NCBI GenBank assembly: GCA_030601485.1
Contig: JAUVTO010000020.1
Coordinates: 1 to 15,489, forward strand
Direction: 5' to 3'
DNA from: Desulfobacterales bacterium
GTDB lineage: Bacteria; Desulfobacterota; Desulfobacteria; Desulfobacterales; UBA11574
Length of the DNA stretch: 15,489 nt
The notes beneath the pieces are model-generated. The model was not told the origin of the DNA. It searched no databases and worked only from the letters and a program-made list of their open reading frames with translations. This document shows, piece by piece, positions 6,767 to 13,789 of the stretch (positions within the stretch are counted from its first letter, which is position 1; each line of letters opens with the position of its first letter). The position numbers and the translations under genes are program-made.

Positions 6767-9700
6767 TGTAAGACCTCCTTTTCATCATGTTCTTTGGGTA
6801 GATGCCATCCTCTCCAAATTCCGTAAATCACCGGAATCACGATTAAGGTGAGGAAGGTAGCGCTTACCAATCCGCCCACCATCGGAGCCGCGATACGCTT
6901 CATGACCTGGGAGCCGGTACCGTGGCCCCATAAAATGGGCATAAGTCCTGCGGTTGTGGTAATAACGGTCATCATAATGGGACGTACCCGCAACGCAGTG
7001 CCCGCAACAATGGACTCACGCAGGTGTGTTCGATTGAATGTATCTGCGTACCGTGCTTTAAACTTCTCATAAGACAGATCCAGGTAGACAAGCATTATCA
7101 CCCCGGTTTCAGCCGCTACCCCGGCCAGGGCAATGAAGCCCACGCCCACGGCGACACTCATGTTGTACCCCAGAATATACATAAGCCACAGACCTCCGGT
7201 GAGAGCGAAAGGTACACTCAGCATAACAATCAGGCTCTCGGTAATATTCTTAAAGTTGAAGTAGAGCAGCAGAAAAATGATGATCAGGGTCAAAGGCACC
7301 ACCACCATCAAGCGTTTCTGGGCCCGTATCATGTACTCATATTGCCCGCTCCAGACCAGGCTGTATCCGGGCGGCAGTTTGATTTTTTCCCTAACCGCTT
7401 TTTGCGCTGTTTTAACATACGTTCCCACATCAATGCCTCTGATGTCTACATAGATCAAGGCAGTTTTGCGAGCGTTTTCGCTCTTCACCACCGGAGGACC
7501 TTTGACGATCCGAATATCGGCAAGTTGTGTGATGGGGATCTGGGCACCAGTGGACGTAGGGATTAGAATTCTTCGAAGTTTTTCAGGGGTATCCCGCAGC
7601 TCCGAACCGTAGCGCAGGTTCACCGGATAACGCTCCAGCCCTTCCACTGTTTCAGTGATATTCATCCCGCCGACAGCGGTCATAATAATGTCCTGGACAT
7701 CCCCTACCGTGAGCCCATATCGTGCCGCTTCCTCCCGCTTAATGTGGTAGTCGAGAAAATTACCGCCGGTGACCCGCTCTGCAAATACACTCAGCGTATT
7801 CGGCACCTCCCGGACTACTGCCTCAACCTTTTCACCCAGTTCATTCAAAACCTCAAAATCTTCACCCATGAGCTTAATGCCAACCGGAGTTTTAATCCCT
7901 GTGGAAAGCATGTCGATCCTGGTTTTGATGGGCATGGTCCATGCGTTGGTCAAGCCCGGAAACCGGATCGCGTTATCGAGCTCATCCACCAGCTTCTCTA
8001 TCGTCATTCCTTCTCGCCACTCCGATTCAGGTTTCAGCATAATCGTTGTTTCGATCATGGAAAGCGGCGCAGGATCCGTGGCTGTTTCAGCTCGGCCAAT
8101 CTTTCCAAAAACATGGTGGACCTCTGGAAAACTGGCAATAATGCGGTCTGTCTGCTGGAGCAATTCCTTTGCTTTTGTTACCGAAATTCCCGGAAGGGTC
8201 GTCGGCATATACAGCAAGTCGCCTTCATTCAACGGCGGCATAAACTCCGAGCCGATGCTCTTCCAGGGAATGTAAGTAACGGCCAGAACCACGATTGCCA
8301 ACAACACGATTAGCGTCTTGGCTTTTAGCACCAGTTTAATCACCGGGCGGTAGATCCGGATGAGAATTCGGTTAACCGGGTTTTTCTGCTCGGGCCGGAT
8401 CTTTCCCCGGACCATATACCCCATGAGTACGGGGACGATTGTAATAGCCAAAAAAGAAGCTCCCAGCATGGCATAGGTTTTGGTAAAGGCCAGGGGCCTG
8501 AAAAGCCGTCCCTCTTGGGCTTCCAGGGTAAATACCGGCAGGAAGCTGACGGCGATAATCAGTAAAGAGAAGAAAATGGCCGGTCCTACTTCCTTGGCTG
8601 CATCACGAATCAGATCCCAGTGCGGTTTTTTCCCGCCTTCGTGTTCGATATGCTTGTGGGCATTTTCGACCATGACAATGGCGGCATCCACCATGGCCCC
8701 AATCGCGATGGCAATTCCCCCCAGGCTCATGATGTTTGCATTGAGGCCTTGCTTTTCCATAATGATAAAGCTGATCAGCACGGCCACAGGAAGGGTAAAA
8801 ACGATGACCAGCCCACTTCTGATGTGAAGCAGAAAAATGATGCAGATAATCGCCACCACAAGGCCTTCTTCAAAAAGGGTTTTTCTTAGATTATCCACAG
8901 CCCTCAGGATTAGAGACGAGCGGTCGTAAACTGTTTTTAGACGCACGCCTTCCGGTAACCCGGACTTTAGCTCTTCCATCCTCTTCTTGACATTTTTAAT
9001 GACCTGAAGGGCGTTTTCGCCGTAACGCATGATGACAATACCTCCCACCACCTCTGCGACTCCGTTGATATCGGCAATGCCGCGCCTAAGTTCGGGACCA
9101 ATTTTAATGGTGGCAATATTTCGCAATAAAACAGGAATGCCACGTTTATCGACAGCAAGGGGTATTGTGTAAAGATCCTCGATACTTTTAATGTAGCCCA
9201 GCCCCCGTATCATAAATTCGGTTTCACCCATCTCTACCAGCTTGCCGCCTACATCATTATTGCTGCGCTGGATGGCCTTTTTCACCTTCTGTAAGGGTAT
9301 ATTGAACGCTACCAGCTTATTCGGGTCCACAATCACCTGGTACTGCTTAACATAGCCGCCGATAGAGGCGACTTCGGCAACCCCTGGTACGCTGGCGAGT
9401 TCATAGCGCAGAAACCAGTCCTGAATGGATCGCAGTTGGGCCAGATCATGCTTATCGCTCTCCAGAATATATTCATAAACCCAGCCTACGCCGGTGGCGT
9501 CCGGCCCTAACGTGGGCGTGACCCCGGGAGGTAAACGCCCTGAAACAAAATTAAGATACTCCAATACCCGGCTGCGAGCCCAATACAGATCGGTTCCGTC
9601 CTCAAAAATGATATAAACAAAAGATAAACCGAAAAACGAATATCCCCGGACGACCTTGGCAAACGGGACCGATAGCATTGCAGTGGTCAAGGGATAGGTG

Positions 9701-9894
9701 ATCTGGTCCTCCACCACCTGGGGAGCCTGGCCCGAATATTCGGTCATGATAATGACCTGCACGTCGGAAAGATCCGGAATGGCATCCAGCGGTATTTTCA
9801 ACATCGAATAGATGCCGGCCGCAATGATAAAAATCGTCATCAAGATTACCAGAAACTTGTTTTTTATGGATGATTCTATTATTTTTTCTATCAT
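6763..9894 (-). CDS. cusA: CusA-type RND copper/silver efflux pump
   Basis: Inner-membrane proton-driven RND pump of the heavy-metal-efflux family, working as a trimer with CusB and CusC to move Cu(I)/Ag(I) out. I chose the ATG at 9894 (1043 residues; E. coli CusA has about 1047) because AAGAAGGG lies six bases upstream and the product begins MIEKIIESSIKNKFLV, as CusA does; a TTG at 9921 would add nine residues. The TM4 motif GAMVDAAIVMVENAHKH (Asp403) is the CusA form, unlike the DGAVVMVEN of CzcA pumps. Three methionines, Met563 (LLYMP), Met613 (APLSMIE) and Met662 (RIDMLSTG), match the E. coli CusA metal-binding triad. Hydrophobic segments fit the usual twelve TM helices and two large periplasmic loops. 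Monovalent Cu/Ag as substrate is therefore well supported. Confidence 0.93.
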   Translation of the reverse strand: MIEKIIESSIKNKFLVILMTIFIIAAGIYSMLKIPLDAIPDLSDVQVIIMTEYSGQAPQVVEDQITYPLTTAMLSVPFAKVVRGYSFFGLSFVYIIFEDGTDLYWARSRVLEYLNFVSGRLPPGVTPTLGPDATGVGWVYEYILESDKHDLAQLRSIQDWFLRYELASVPGVAEVASIGGYVKQYQVIVDPNKLVAFNIPLQKVKKAIQRSNNDVGGKLVEMGETEFMIRGLGYIKSIEDLYTIPLAVDKRGIPVLLRNIATIKIGPELRRGIADINGVAEVVGGIVIMRYGENALQVIKNVKKRMEELKSGLPEGVRLKTVYDRSSLILRAVDNLRKTLFEEGLVVAIICIIFLLHIRSGLVIVFTLPVAVLISFIIMEKQGLNANIMSLGGIAIAIGAMVDAAIVMVENAHKHIEHEGGKKPHWDLIRDAAKEVGPAIFFSLLIIAVSFLPVFTLEAQEGRLFRPLAFTKTYAMLGASFLAITIVPVLMGYMVRGKIRPEQKNPVNRILIRIYRPVIKLVLKAKTLIVLLAIVVLAVTYIPWKSIGSEFMPPLNEGDLLYMPTTLPGISVTKAKELLQQTDRIIASFPEVHHVFGKIGRAETATDPAPLSMIETTIMLKPESEWREGMTIEKLVDELDNAIRFPGLTNAWTMPIKTRIDMLSTGIKTPVGIKLMGEDFEVLNELGEKVEAVVREVPNTLSVFAERVTGGNFLDYHIKREEAARYGLTVGDVQDIIMTAVGGMNITETVEGLERYPVNLRYGSELRDTPEKLRRILIPTSTGAQIPITQLADIRIVKGPPVVKSENARKTALIYVDIRGIDVGTYVKTAQKAVREKIKLPPGYSLVWSGQYEYMIRAQKRLMVVVPLTLIIIFLLLYFNFKNITESLIVMLSVPFALTGGLWLMYILGYNMSVAVGVGFIALAGVAAETGVIMLVYLDLSYEKFKARYADTFNRTHLRESIVAGTALRVRPIMMTVITTTAGLMPILWGHGTGSQVMKRIAAPMVGGLVSATFLTLIVIPVIYGIWRGWHLPKEHDEKEVLQ

Positions 9895-9919
9895 TTCAAG
9901 CCCTTCTTTCTGGTCTTCC

Positions 9920-9949
9920 AATATGTAAAAATCATTTTGAGCATGTCAA
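9920..9949 (-). promoter_or_regulatory. possible internal sigma-70 promoter for cusA
   Basis: On the minus strand a perfect TTGACA (9949-9944) is followed after 18 bases by CATATT (9925-9920), four of six matches to the -10 consensus. Transcription would start some 15-20 bases before the cusA ATG, just upstream of its ribosome site. This would give the pump a supply independent of the cusC promoter. Confidence 0.35.
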
Positions 9950-9981
9950 TATCCTCGTATGCATTACTGTGGGCGTTCACG

Positions 9982-10197
9982 GGTTCAAAGGTTCAGGGGT
10001 TCAAGGTTCCATTCTCGTCCCCGGACTGCATTTGGGATGCGTATTTACGAGAAAATCGTCAGTTTCGTCAGGCCTAATCCAAAATTTGAAGCCAAATTGC
10101 CAATTAATTTGGAAAATGAACATTTGTAACGAGGACTTTGGATCTTCAACGCCTTCTTTGTCCTTAACCCTGAACGTTGAACCCTGAACCTGTTAAC
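9982..10197. repeat. inverted clusters of GGTTCA/TGAACC short tandem repeats in the cusB-cusA spacer
   Basis: The 312-base spacer between cusB and cusA (9895-10206) is unusual for a co-transcribed pair. Its right-hand part opens with GGTTCA units at 9982, 9990 and 9998 plus GGTTCC at 10005 (period about 8), and closes with the inverse TGAAC units at 10171, 10178 and 10185 (period 7). The two clusters could pair over some 160 bases. In between, CCAAATT/AATTTGG (10092-10112) forms a small hairpin. No convincing gene lies here; the frame open on the + strand merely reads through repeats. Confidence 0.6.
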
Positions 10198-10206
10198 GGT
10201 TATGTA

Positions 10207-11646
10207 CTACTTTTGATGGGTTTTCTGAGTTTCCGTCTCTTCATCCATCTTCATGTCCGACATATTAAGATCATCTGCTTCCATTTTCATTGATCCGGAA
10301 GAACTCGGTGTTGGACTTTTCTTTTGGACTTCCAACATCTTTTGAATGGCCTCGCGCAGACGGCTTTCCGAATCGAGCATGAACTGGGCGGAAATCACAA
10401 TCTGTTCATTTTCTTTAAGGCCTTCTAATACCTGAAACTCATTGTCATTTCCTTCTACCCCTATCTTGACCTCACGGGGCTGAAATTTGCCCTTGCCAAG
10501 CGCCACAAAAACAACCTTTCGAACGCCACTGTCAATAACTGCTTCCTGGGGGATGACCAGGCTATCTTTAGCGACGGCAGACTCCAGATTCACATTGGCG
10601 TACATATTCGGCTTTAGCTGAAAATCGGGATTGGGAAATTCCAATCTGAGCCTGGCCGTGCGAGTCTTAGCCGTAAGAAAAGGATAGACATACAGAACTT
10701 TACCTTTAAAGATTTTGCCCGGGATGTAGGAAAGTTCCATCTTTGCAGGCATTCCATTTCGAATCCAGGGAAGCTCGTACTCATAAATGTCCACATCCAC
10801 CCACACCTTTGAAAGATCGGCGATTTCATACTGGTGCTCGCCCGCTTTTACATGGTGACCCTGAAACGCGTTCTTCTTGATGATCACGCCCTTTGCCGGA
10901 GAATATATGGTTAGTGTCTTTTGGACGTTACCGGCATTTTCAATTTTCTTTATCTGCTTGTCGCTCAGGTCCCAGTATCTCAGTCGGGTATAAGAGGCAT
11001 TTAACAAGCGCTGAGCCCCTTCGCGGATGCTGTCATAGGAACTATCTTTTAGGTCTTTCTTCTGCTGAAGGGCCAGAAGATATTCCTCCTGGGCCGTTAC
11101 CAGTTCAGGGCTATAAATATCAAAAAGCGGTTGACCTTTTTTTACCATTTCACCGACAAAATTCACATACAGTTTTTCAATCCAGCCGTTGAACTTGGTG
11201 TTGACCGTATAGATACGTCTTTCATCGTAGGTAATGTTGCCAAATGTTCGGATATATTTAACCAGGGGTTTGCGTTTTACCCGTCCCAGACGAACGCCCA
11301 TATTTTGCATGGTGACCGGATCGATGCGGATGGTTGAAGCCGGTTCTTTTTCTTCGCCTTTTTCTTCGTAAACCGGCACCAGATCCATTCCCATGGGAGA
11401 TTTCCCCGGCTGGTTTCGGATATACGTCGGATCCATGGGGGCGGCCCAGTATTTGACTTTTTTACCGGTTTTGGGATCAATCATTCCTGCTTTCAGTCCC
11501 TTTTCCGAAGCCAGTGCTTTTGTAACCGTTAATTTCGGTTCGCCGGTGTGGTTCATGTCAAAACCGGTCCAGGTGGTCAATATTGTCAAAACACCGATAA
11601 AGCCAAGGGTTACCAGAGGAATGGATCTTTTTATAAATCGTTTCAT
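10207..11646 (-). CDS. cusB: CusB-type membrane fusion (adaptor) protein
   Basis: Periplasmic adaptor linking CusA to the outer-membrane channel; in E. coli it also hands metal to CusA. The 479-residue protein has an N-terminal membrane anchor/signal (about 7-27) and a degenerate heavy-metal-binding segment at 66-93. That segment keeps Met71, Met85 and Met87 (APMDP, KSPMGMDLVPVY) but has lost the cysteines of the common domain, as in E. coli CusB. Lipoyl, alpha-hairpin and beta-barrel parts follow (FNGWIEKLYVNFVGEMVKKG; YSPAKGVIIKKNAFQG). An unusual C-terminal tail (448-479) holds five methionines (Met453, 455, 462, 465, 467) and a final His477. The start shares TAATG with the cusC stop and is preceded by AAGGAG. 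Confidence 0.92.
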   Translation of the reverse strand: MKRFIKRSIPLVTLGFIGVLTILTTWTGFDMNHTGEPKLTVTKALASEKGLKAGMIDPKTGKKVKYWAAPMDPTYIRNQPGKSPMGMDLVPVYEEKGEEKEPASTIRIDPVTMQNMGVRLGRVKRKPLVKYIRTFGNITYDERRIYTVNTKFNGWIEKLYVNFVGEMVKKGQPLFDIYSPELVTAQEEYLLALQQKKDLKDSSYDSIREGAQRLLNASYTRLRYWDLSDKQIKKIENAGNVQKTLTIYSPAKGVIIKKNAFQGHHVKAGEHQYEIADLSKVWVDVDIYEYELPWIRNGMPAKMELSYIPGKIFKGKVLYVYPFLTAKTRTARLRLEFPNPDFQLKPNMYANVNLESAVAKDSLVIPQEAVIDSGVRKVVFVALGKGKFQPREVKIGVEGNDNEFQVLEGLKENEQIVISAQFMLDSESRLREAIQKMLEVQKKSPTPSSSGSMKMEADDLNMSDMKMDEETETQKTHQK

Positions 11647-12989
11647 TATGTTTTCTCCTTTTGAAAATGAGATACATTATCACCAAAATTCTGAGACAAA
11701 AGCGGTGCGCCCAAAACCTCTTCAAGTTCTGTACGTTTTTTATAGAGGCTGAACAAGTAATTCTCTGATTGAAGTTCGAAGCGGAGCAGCCGAATTTGGG
11801 CATTGATCATGGTGTTGAAGTTTACCTTACCAACCTCATAGGCGATTAAGGAAGACCGGGCCCACTGCTCTGCCTGGACTATCAAGGCATCTGTAATTAG
11901 CTTGTAGTTTTTTTGTAAGTTTCGGATATCGGTTACCAGGGCGTCTATTTTGTGAGGAAGACCGTTTGCTAAATTTTGATAAGACTGTAAGGCGGCCTGA
12001 TGACTCAATTTGGTTGCTTCCAGTTTTTTGTCCTGCCTGGTTTTTTTCCAAAGGGGAATATTCATTACAACAGAAGTTGAAATAAAATCCGGTAAATCCC
12101 GGCCGTTGAAGTCTTCTTCCCGTTGGCCATAAGCCACTTTGAAATCCATATCCGGCCAATAGTCCTTTCGGGCCAGCTCGATTCCCACGCCGGCCAGGTC
12201 GATTTCAGCCTTTTTAACCTTCAGCCAGAGATTCATCGTCAATGCTCGGGTTTGTAATTTCTCTATTTCCAGTACCGGATCAGGATATGGCAAGCTTTCA
12301 GGCGGTATTACAGGAATGAAATCCCCCCGATTAAGCAGGCTGTTGATCCGATCTTCCAGCGTGCGGCGCTTTTTTCCCAAAGTGATCTGTTCATCCAAAA
12401 GTTTGCTCAGTTCCACTTGAGCATGCAAAACATTTTGCTGGAGACCCTGACCCGATGCATATCTCGTCTCTGACACCCTGAGTAGCTGGGTCAACATTTT
12501 AATTAATCTCTCATTGGTTTTCTGACCGCTGGTAACAAAACCCAGTTCATAATACGCCGTCGCTATTTCCCGGGCAAGTTCCAGCCGTTTTGCCTTTAGG
12601 ATCGCTTCTTGACGAATCGCTTTCATTGCAGCCTGTTGGGACCGGAGGCTTAATTTGCCGAACCATGGTATTTTCTGAGCGATGAAAATCTGCTTCTGAG
12701 TCATTGGCTCCTCATCAAACCTGAAGTTGTCGGTTGGGATATTCAGCAAAGCGATGCCAATGCGAGGATCATTCAACGAGCCCGCGAATGAGATCTCTTC
12801 TCTAAGGCTTTTTACCTGGGATTCCAGGCTCTTGATATCCTGGTTATTGGCCAAACCTTCTTCAATAAGTCTGCCCAGCGGTTGTGGCGCCCAGATGGAA
12901 GAGTCAGCCGCTGATCCGTTAGGAACAATGAAAGCAACCACTGCCGCTACCGACGTTAGCCATATTAATTTGAGCAAAAACTGCTTCAT
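11646..12989 (-). CDS. cusC: CusC/TolC-family outer-membrane efflux channel
   Basis: Outer-membrane channel of the tripartite efflux complex. The 447 residues begin with a signal peptide (MKQFLLKLIWLTSVAAVVAF, cleaved near GSA27-A28) with no lipobox, unlike the lipoprotein CusC of E. coli. The TolC/OEP pattern is visible: long heptad-rich helices, the KIPWFGKLSLR segment near residue 110 typical of metal-efflux channels, and two repeats (about 35-225 and 235-435). AGGAGG at 13001-12996, six bases before the ATG, fixes the start. It is the first gene of the operon and overlaps cusB by one base. The substrate is inferred from the neighbouring CusA; the channel itself could equally be called CzcC-like. 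Confidence 0.88.
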   Translation of the reverse strand: MKQFLLKLIWLTSVAAVVAFIVPNGSAADSSIWAPQPLGRLIEEGLANNQDIKSLESQVKSLREEISFAGSLNDPRIGIALLNIPTDNFRFDEEPMTQKQIFIAQKIPWFGKLSLRSQQAAMKAIRQEAILKAKRLELAREIATAYYELGFVTSGQKTNERLIKMLTQLLRVSETRYASGQGLQQNVLHAQVELSKLLDEQITLGKKRRTLEDRINSLLNRGDFIPVIPPESLPYPDPVLEIEKLQTRALTMNLWLKVKKAEIDLAGVGIELARKDYWPDMDFKVAYGQREEDFNGRDLPDFISTSVVMNIPLWKKTRQDKKLEATKLSHQAALQSYQNLANGLPHKIDALVTDIRNLQKNYKLITDALIVQAEQWARSSLIAYEVGKVNFNTMINAQIRLLRFELQSENYLFSLYKKRTELEEVLGAPLLSQNFGDNVSHFQKEKT

Positions 12990-13017
12990 GTCGCGCCTCC
13001 TATAACTTTTTCCATTC

Positions 13018-13088
13018 TGCCACTAAGGCACCAAGACACGAAGAAAGAATAATAAATATATCCTTTGTGTCTTAGTGCCTTTGTGGCA
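13018..13088. repeat. large inverted repeat with 26-base arms upstream of cusC
   Basis: Arms at 13018-13043 and 13063-13088 match in 23 of 26 positions when one is reversed and complemented; the 19-base loop is A/T-rich. The arms are built from GGCAC and AAGACAC blocks. As I recall, similar 'TTGCCACAAAGGCAC' hairpins occur as dispersed repeats in environmental bacterial genomes. It ends about 30 bases before the cusC ATG and would be transcribed in the leader from the sigma-54 promoter, so a strong stem would stand just before the ribosome site. Confidence 0.8.
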
Positions 13089-13123
13089 AATATTTTTGGT
13101 TCTCTCCGAGCCGTAGGCTTACG

Positions 13124-13138
13124 AGCCGGAGGCCGGCT
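13124..13138. repeat. GC-rich hairpin AGCCGG-AGG-CCGGCT
   Basis: A perfect 6-bp stem with a 3-base loop, preceded by two direct copies of GAGCCG (13108-13113, 13123-13128). It sits between the sigma-54 promoter and the larger inverted repeat in the cusC leader. No T run follows on either strand, so it is not an obvious terminator. Confidence 0.45.
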
Positions 13139-13158
13139 TGTCCTGGTTAGGAATTAAA

Positions 13159-13174
13159 GCAAAACAGGTGCCAA
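13159..13174 (-). promoter_or_regulatory. sigma-54 promoter of the cusCBA operon
   Basis: The minus strand reads TTGGCAC-CTGTT-TTGC, matching the -24/-12 consensus TGGCAC-N5-TTGC at every defined position. Transcription would begin near 13147, giving a leader of about 158 bases to the cusC ATG that includes two hairpins. Sigma-54 promoters need a bacterial enhancer-binding protein, which fits the divergent NtrB/ZraS-type kinase and the upstream dyads. Confidence 0.75.
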
Positions 13175-13200
13175 ATACATAATTATATGAAAGTAAAAAA

Positions 13201-13243
13201 CCTGGCTCAAAGGATCAGGCTTTGGTTTGCCCCTGAAAGGGGC
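13201..13243. repeat. paired hairpins, first copy of the CCYGGCYCAAAGGAYCAGG motif
   Basis: CCTGGCTCAAAGGATCAGG (13201-13219) folds around an AAA loop, and GCCCCT-GAA-AGGGGC (13229-13243) forms a perfect 6-bp stem. A sister of the first hairpin, CCCGGCCCAAAGGACCAGG, lies at 13428-13446 and is followed by TTTTT. Differences between copies include G-U-compatible changes. The role is unknown; the second copy could act as a weak terminator on the + strand. Confidence 0.5.
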
Positions 13244-13265
13244 TGTTTTACTTAAAGCCGTACAA

Positions 13266-13388
13266 GTTAAAAGTGTCTAAAGTGATCTAAAGTGCCTAAA
13301 GTTATGGTGTCGCTTCGCTCCGCTGATTTTACATAATTGACAGAATTCCTTAACTTTAGCTCACTTTAAACTTTAGCTCACTTCAAAC
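13266..13388. repeat. inverted arms of CTAAAGTG-type tandem repeats
   Basis: The left arm (13266-13304) has tandem copies of about ten bases based on TCTAAAGTGA. The right arm (13350-13388) has the inverse, ACTTTAGCTC. They enclose a segment with the GC-rich block CGCTTCGCTCCGCTG. The two CCYGGCYCAAAGGAYCAGG hairpins flank this unit on both sides, so the whole 13201-13446 looks like a nested, roughly symmetrical non-coding element. No open frame of interest lies within it. Confidence 0.55.
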
Positions 13389-13503
13389 TCTTGCAGCGAT
13401 TCTTCAGGCAAAGCCGGAGAACTCTGACCCGGCCCAAAGGACCAGGTTTTTCAGGGCAAAATAAAATATATATTGTCTTAACGTAAAATGATCGATTTAA
13501 AAG

Positions 13504-13520
13504 GTGCGTAAATTATGCAC
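13504..13520. promoter_or_regulatory. dyad GTGCGTAAATTATGCAC, candidate activator site
   Basis: Eight-base arms around a central A with one mismatch. The TGC...GCA outline resembles sites of NtrC-family activators. It lies about 345 bases upstream of the sigma-54 promoter of cusC and about 270 bases before the kinase gene. Confidence 0.45.
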
Positions 13521-13545
13521 AATTTGAGCAGATTTTTAGGCTATG

Positions 13546-13562
13546 TGCGAAATATATTTGCA
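13546..13562. promoter_or_regulatory. second, weaker dyad TGCGAAATATATTTGCA
   Basis: It shares the GTGCG-(N)AAAT start and the TGCA end with the dyad at 13504, with outer arms TGC/GCA. The two GTGCG starts are 41 bases apart, close to four helical turns, which would place two activator dimers on the same DNA face. The remainder of 13563-13789 is A/T-rich with a TTATC-TT-GATAA palindrome at 13660-13671 and no clear promoter for the kinase. Confidence 0.35.
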
Positions 13563-13789
13563 TTCATGTTGTCGCCGTGATATTCGGGAGAAACAGAGAT
13601 ACGAGAATGATATATAAAATCACATGAAGGCTTTACTTTAACAATTAATATCTAACATATTATCTTGATAAAGTCATAAGTTTATTTTCCTTTCTCTCTG
13701 TTTTACATTATTAAACTCGTCTCTCTTTTAATTCCGACATGCCTCCGTGCGTTTGCATTTGGCCGGGGGATTTCAAAATTTGGTGCTTC

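Noticed and set aside
6763..9921. TTG start of cusA at 9921
   Set aside because: The ATG at 9894 has AAGAAGGG at six bases and gives the N-terminus typical of CusA.
9870..10187. Open frame of 105 codons on the + strand across the cusB-cusA spacer
   Set aside because: It overlaps the start of cusA, reads through the tandem repeats, has no ribosome site and no recognisable protein pattern.
13266..13388. Possible CRISPR array from the tandem repeats
   Set aside because: Repeat units are about ten bases with no unique spacers of normal size, and no cas genes are present.
13385..13460. Possible c-di-GMP (GEMM) riboswitch because of GGCAAA and AAAGCC strings
   Set aside because: The conserved order of GGCAAACC, a P2 hairpin, GGNACGCAAAGCC and the tetraloop-receptor stem cannot be laid out on either strand.
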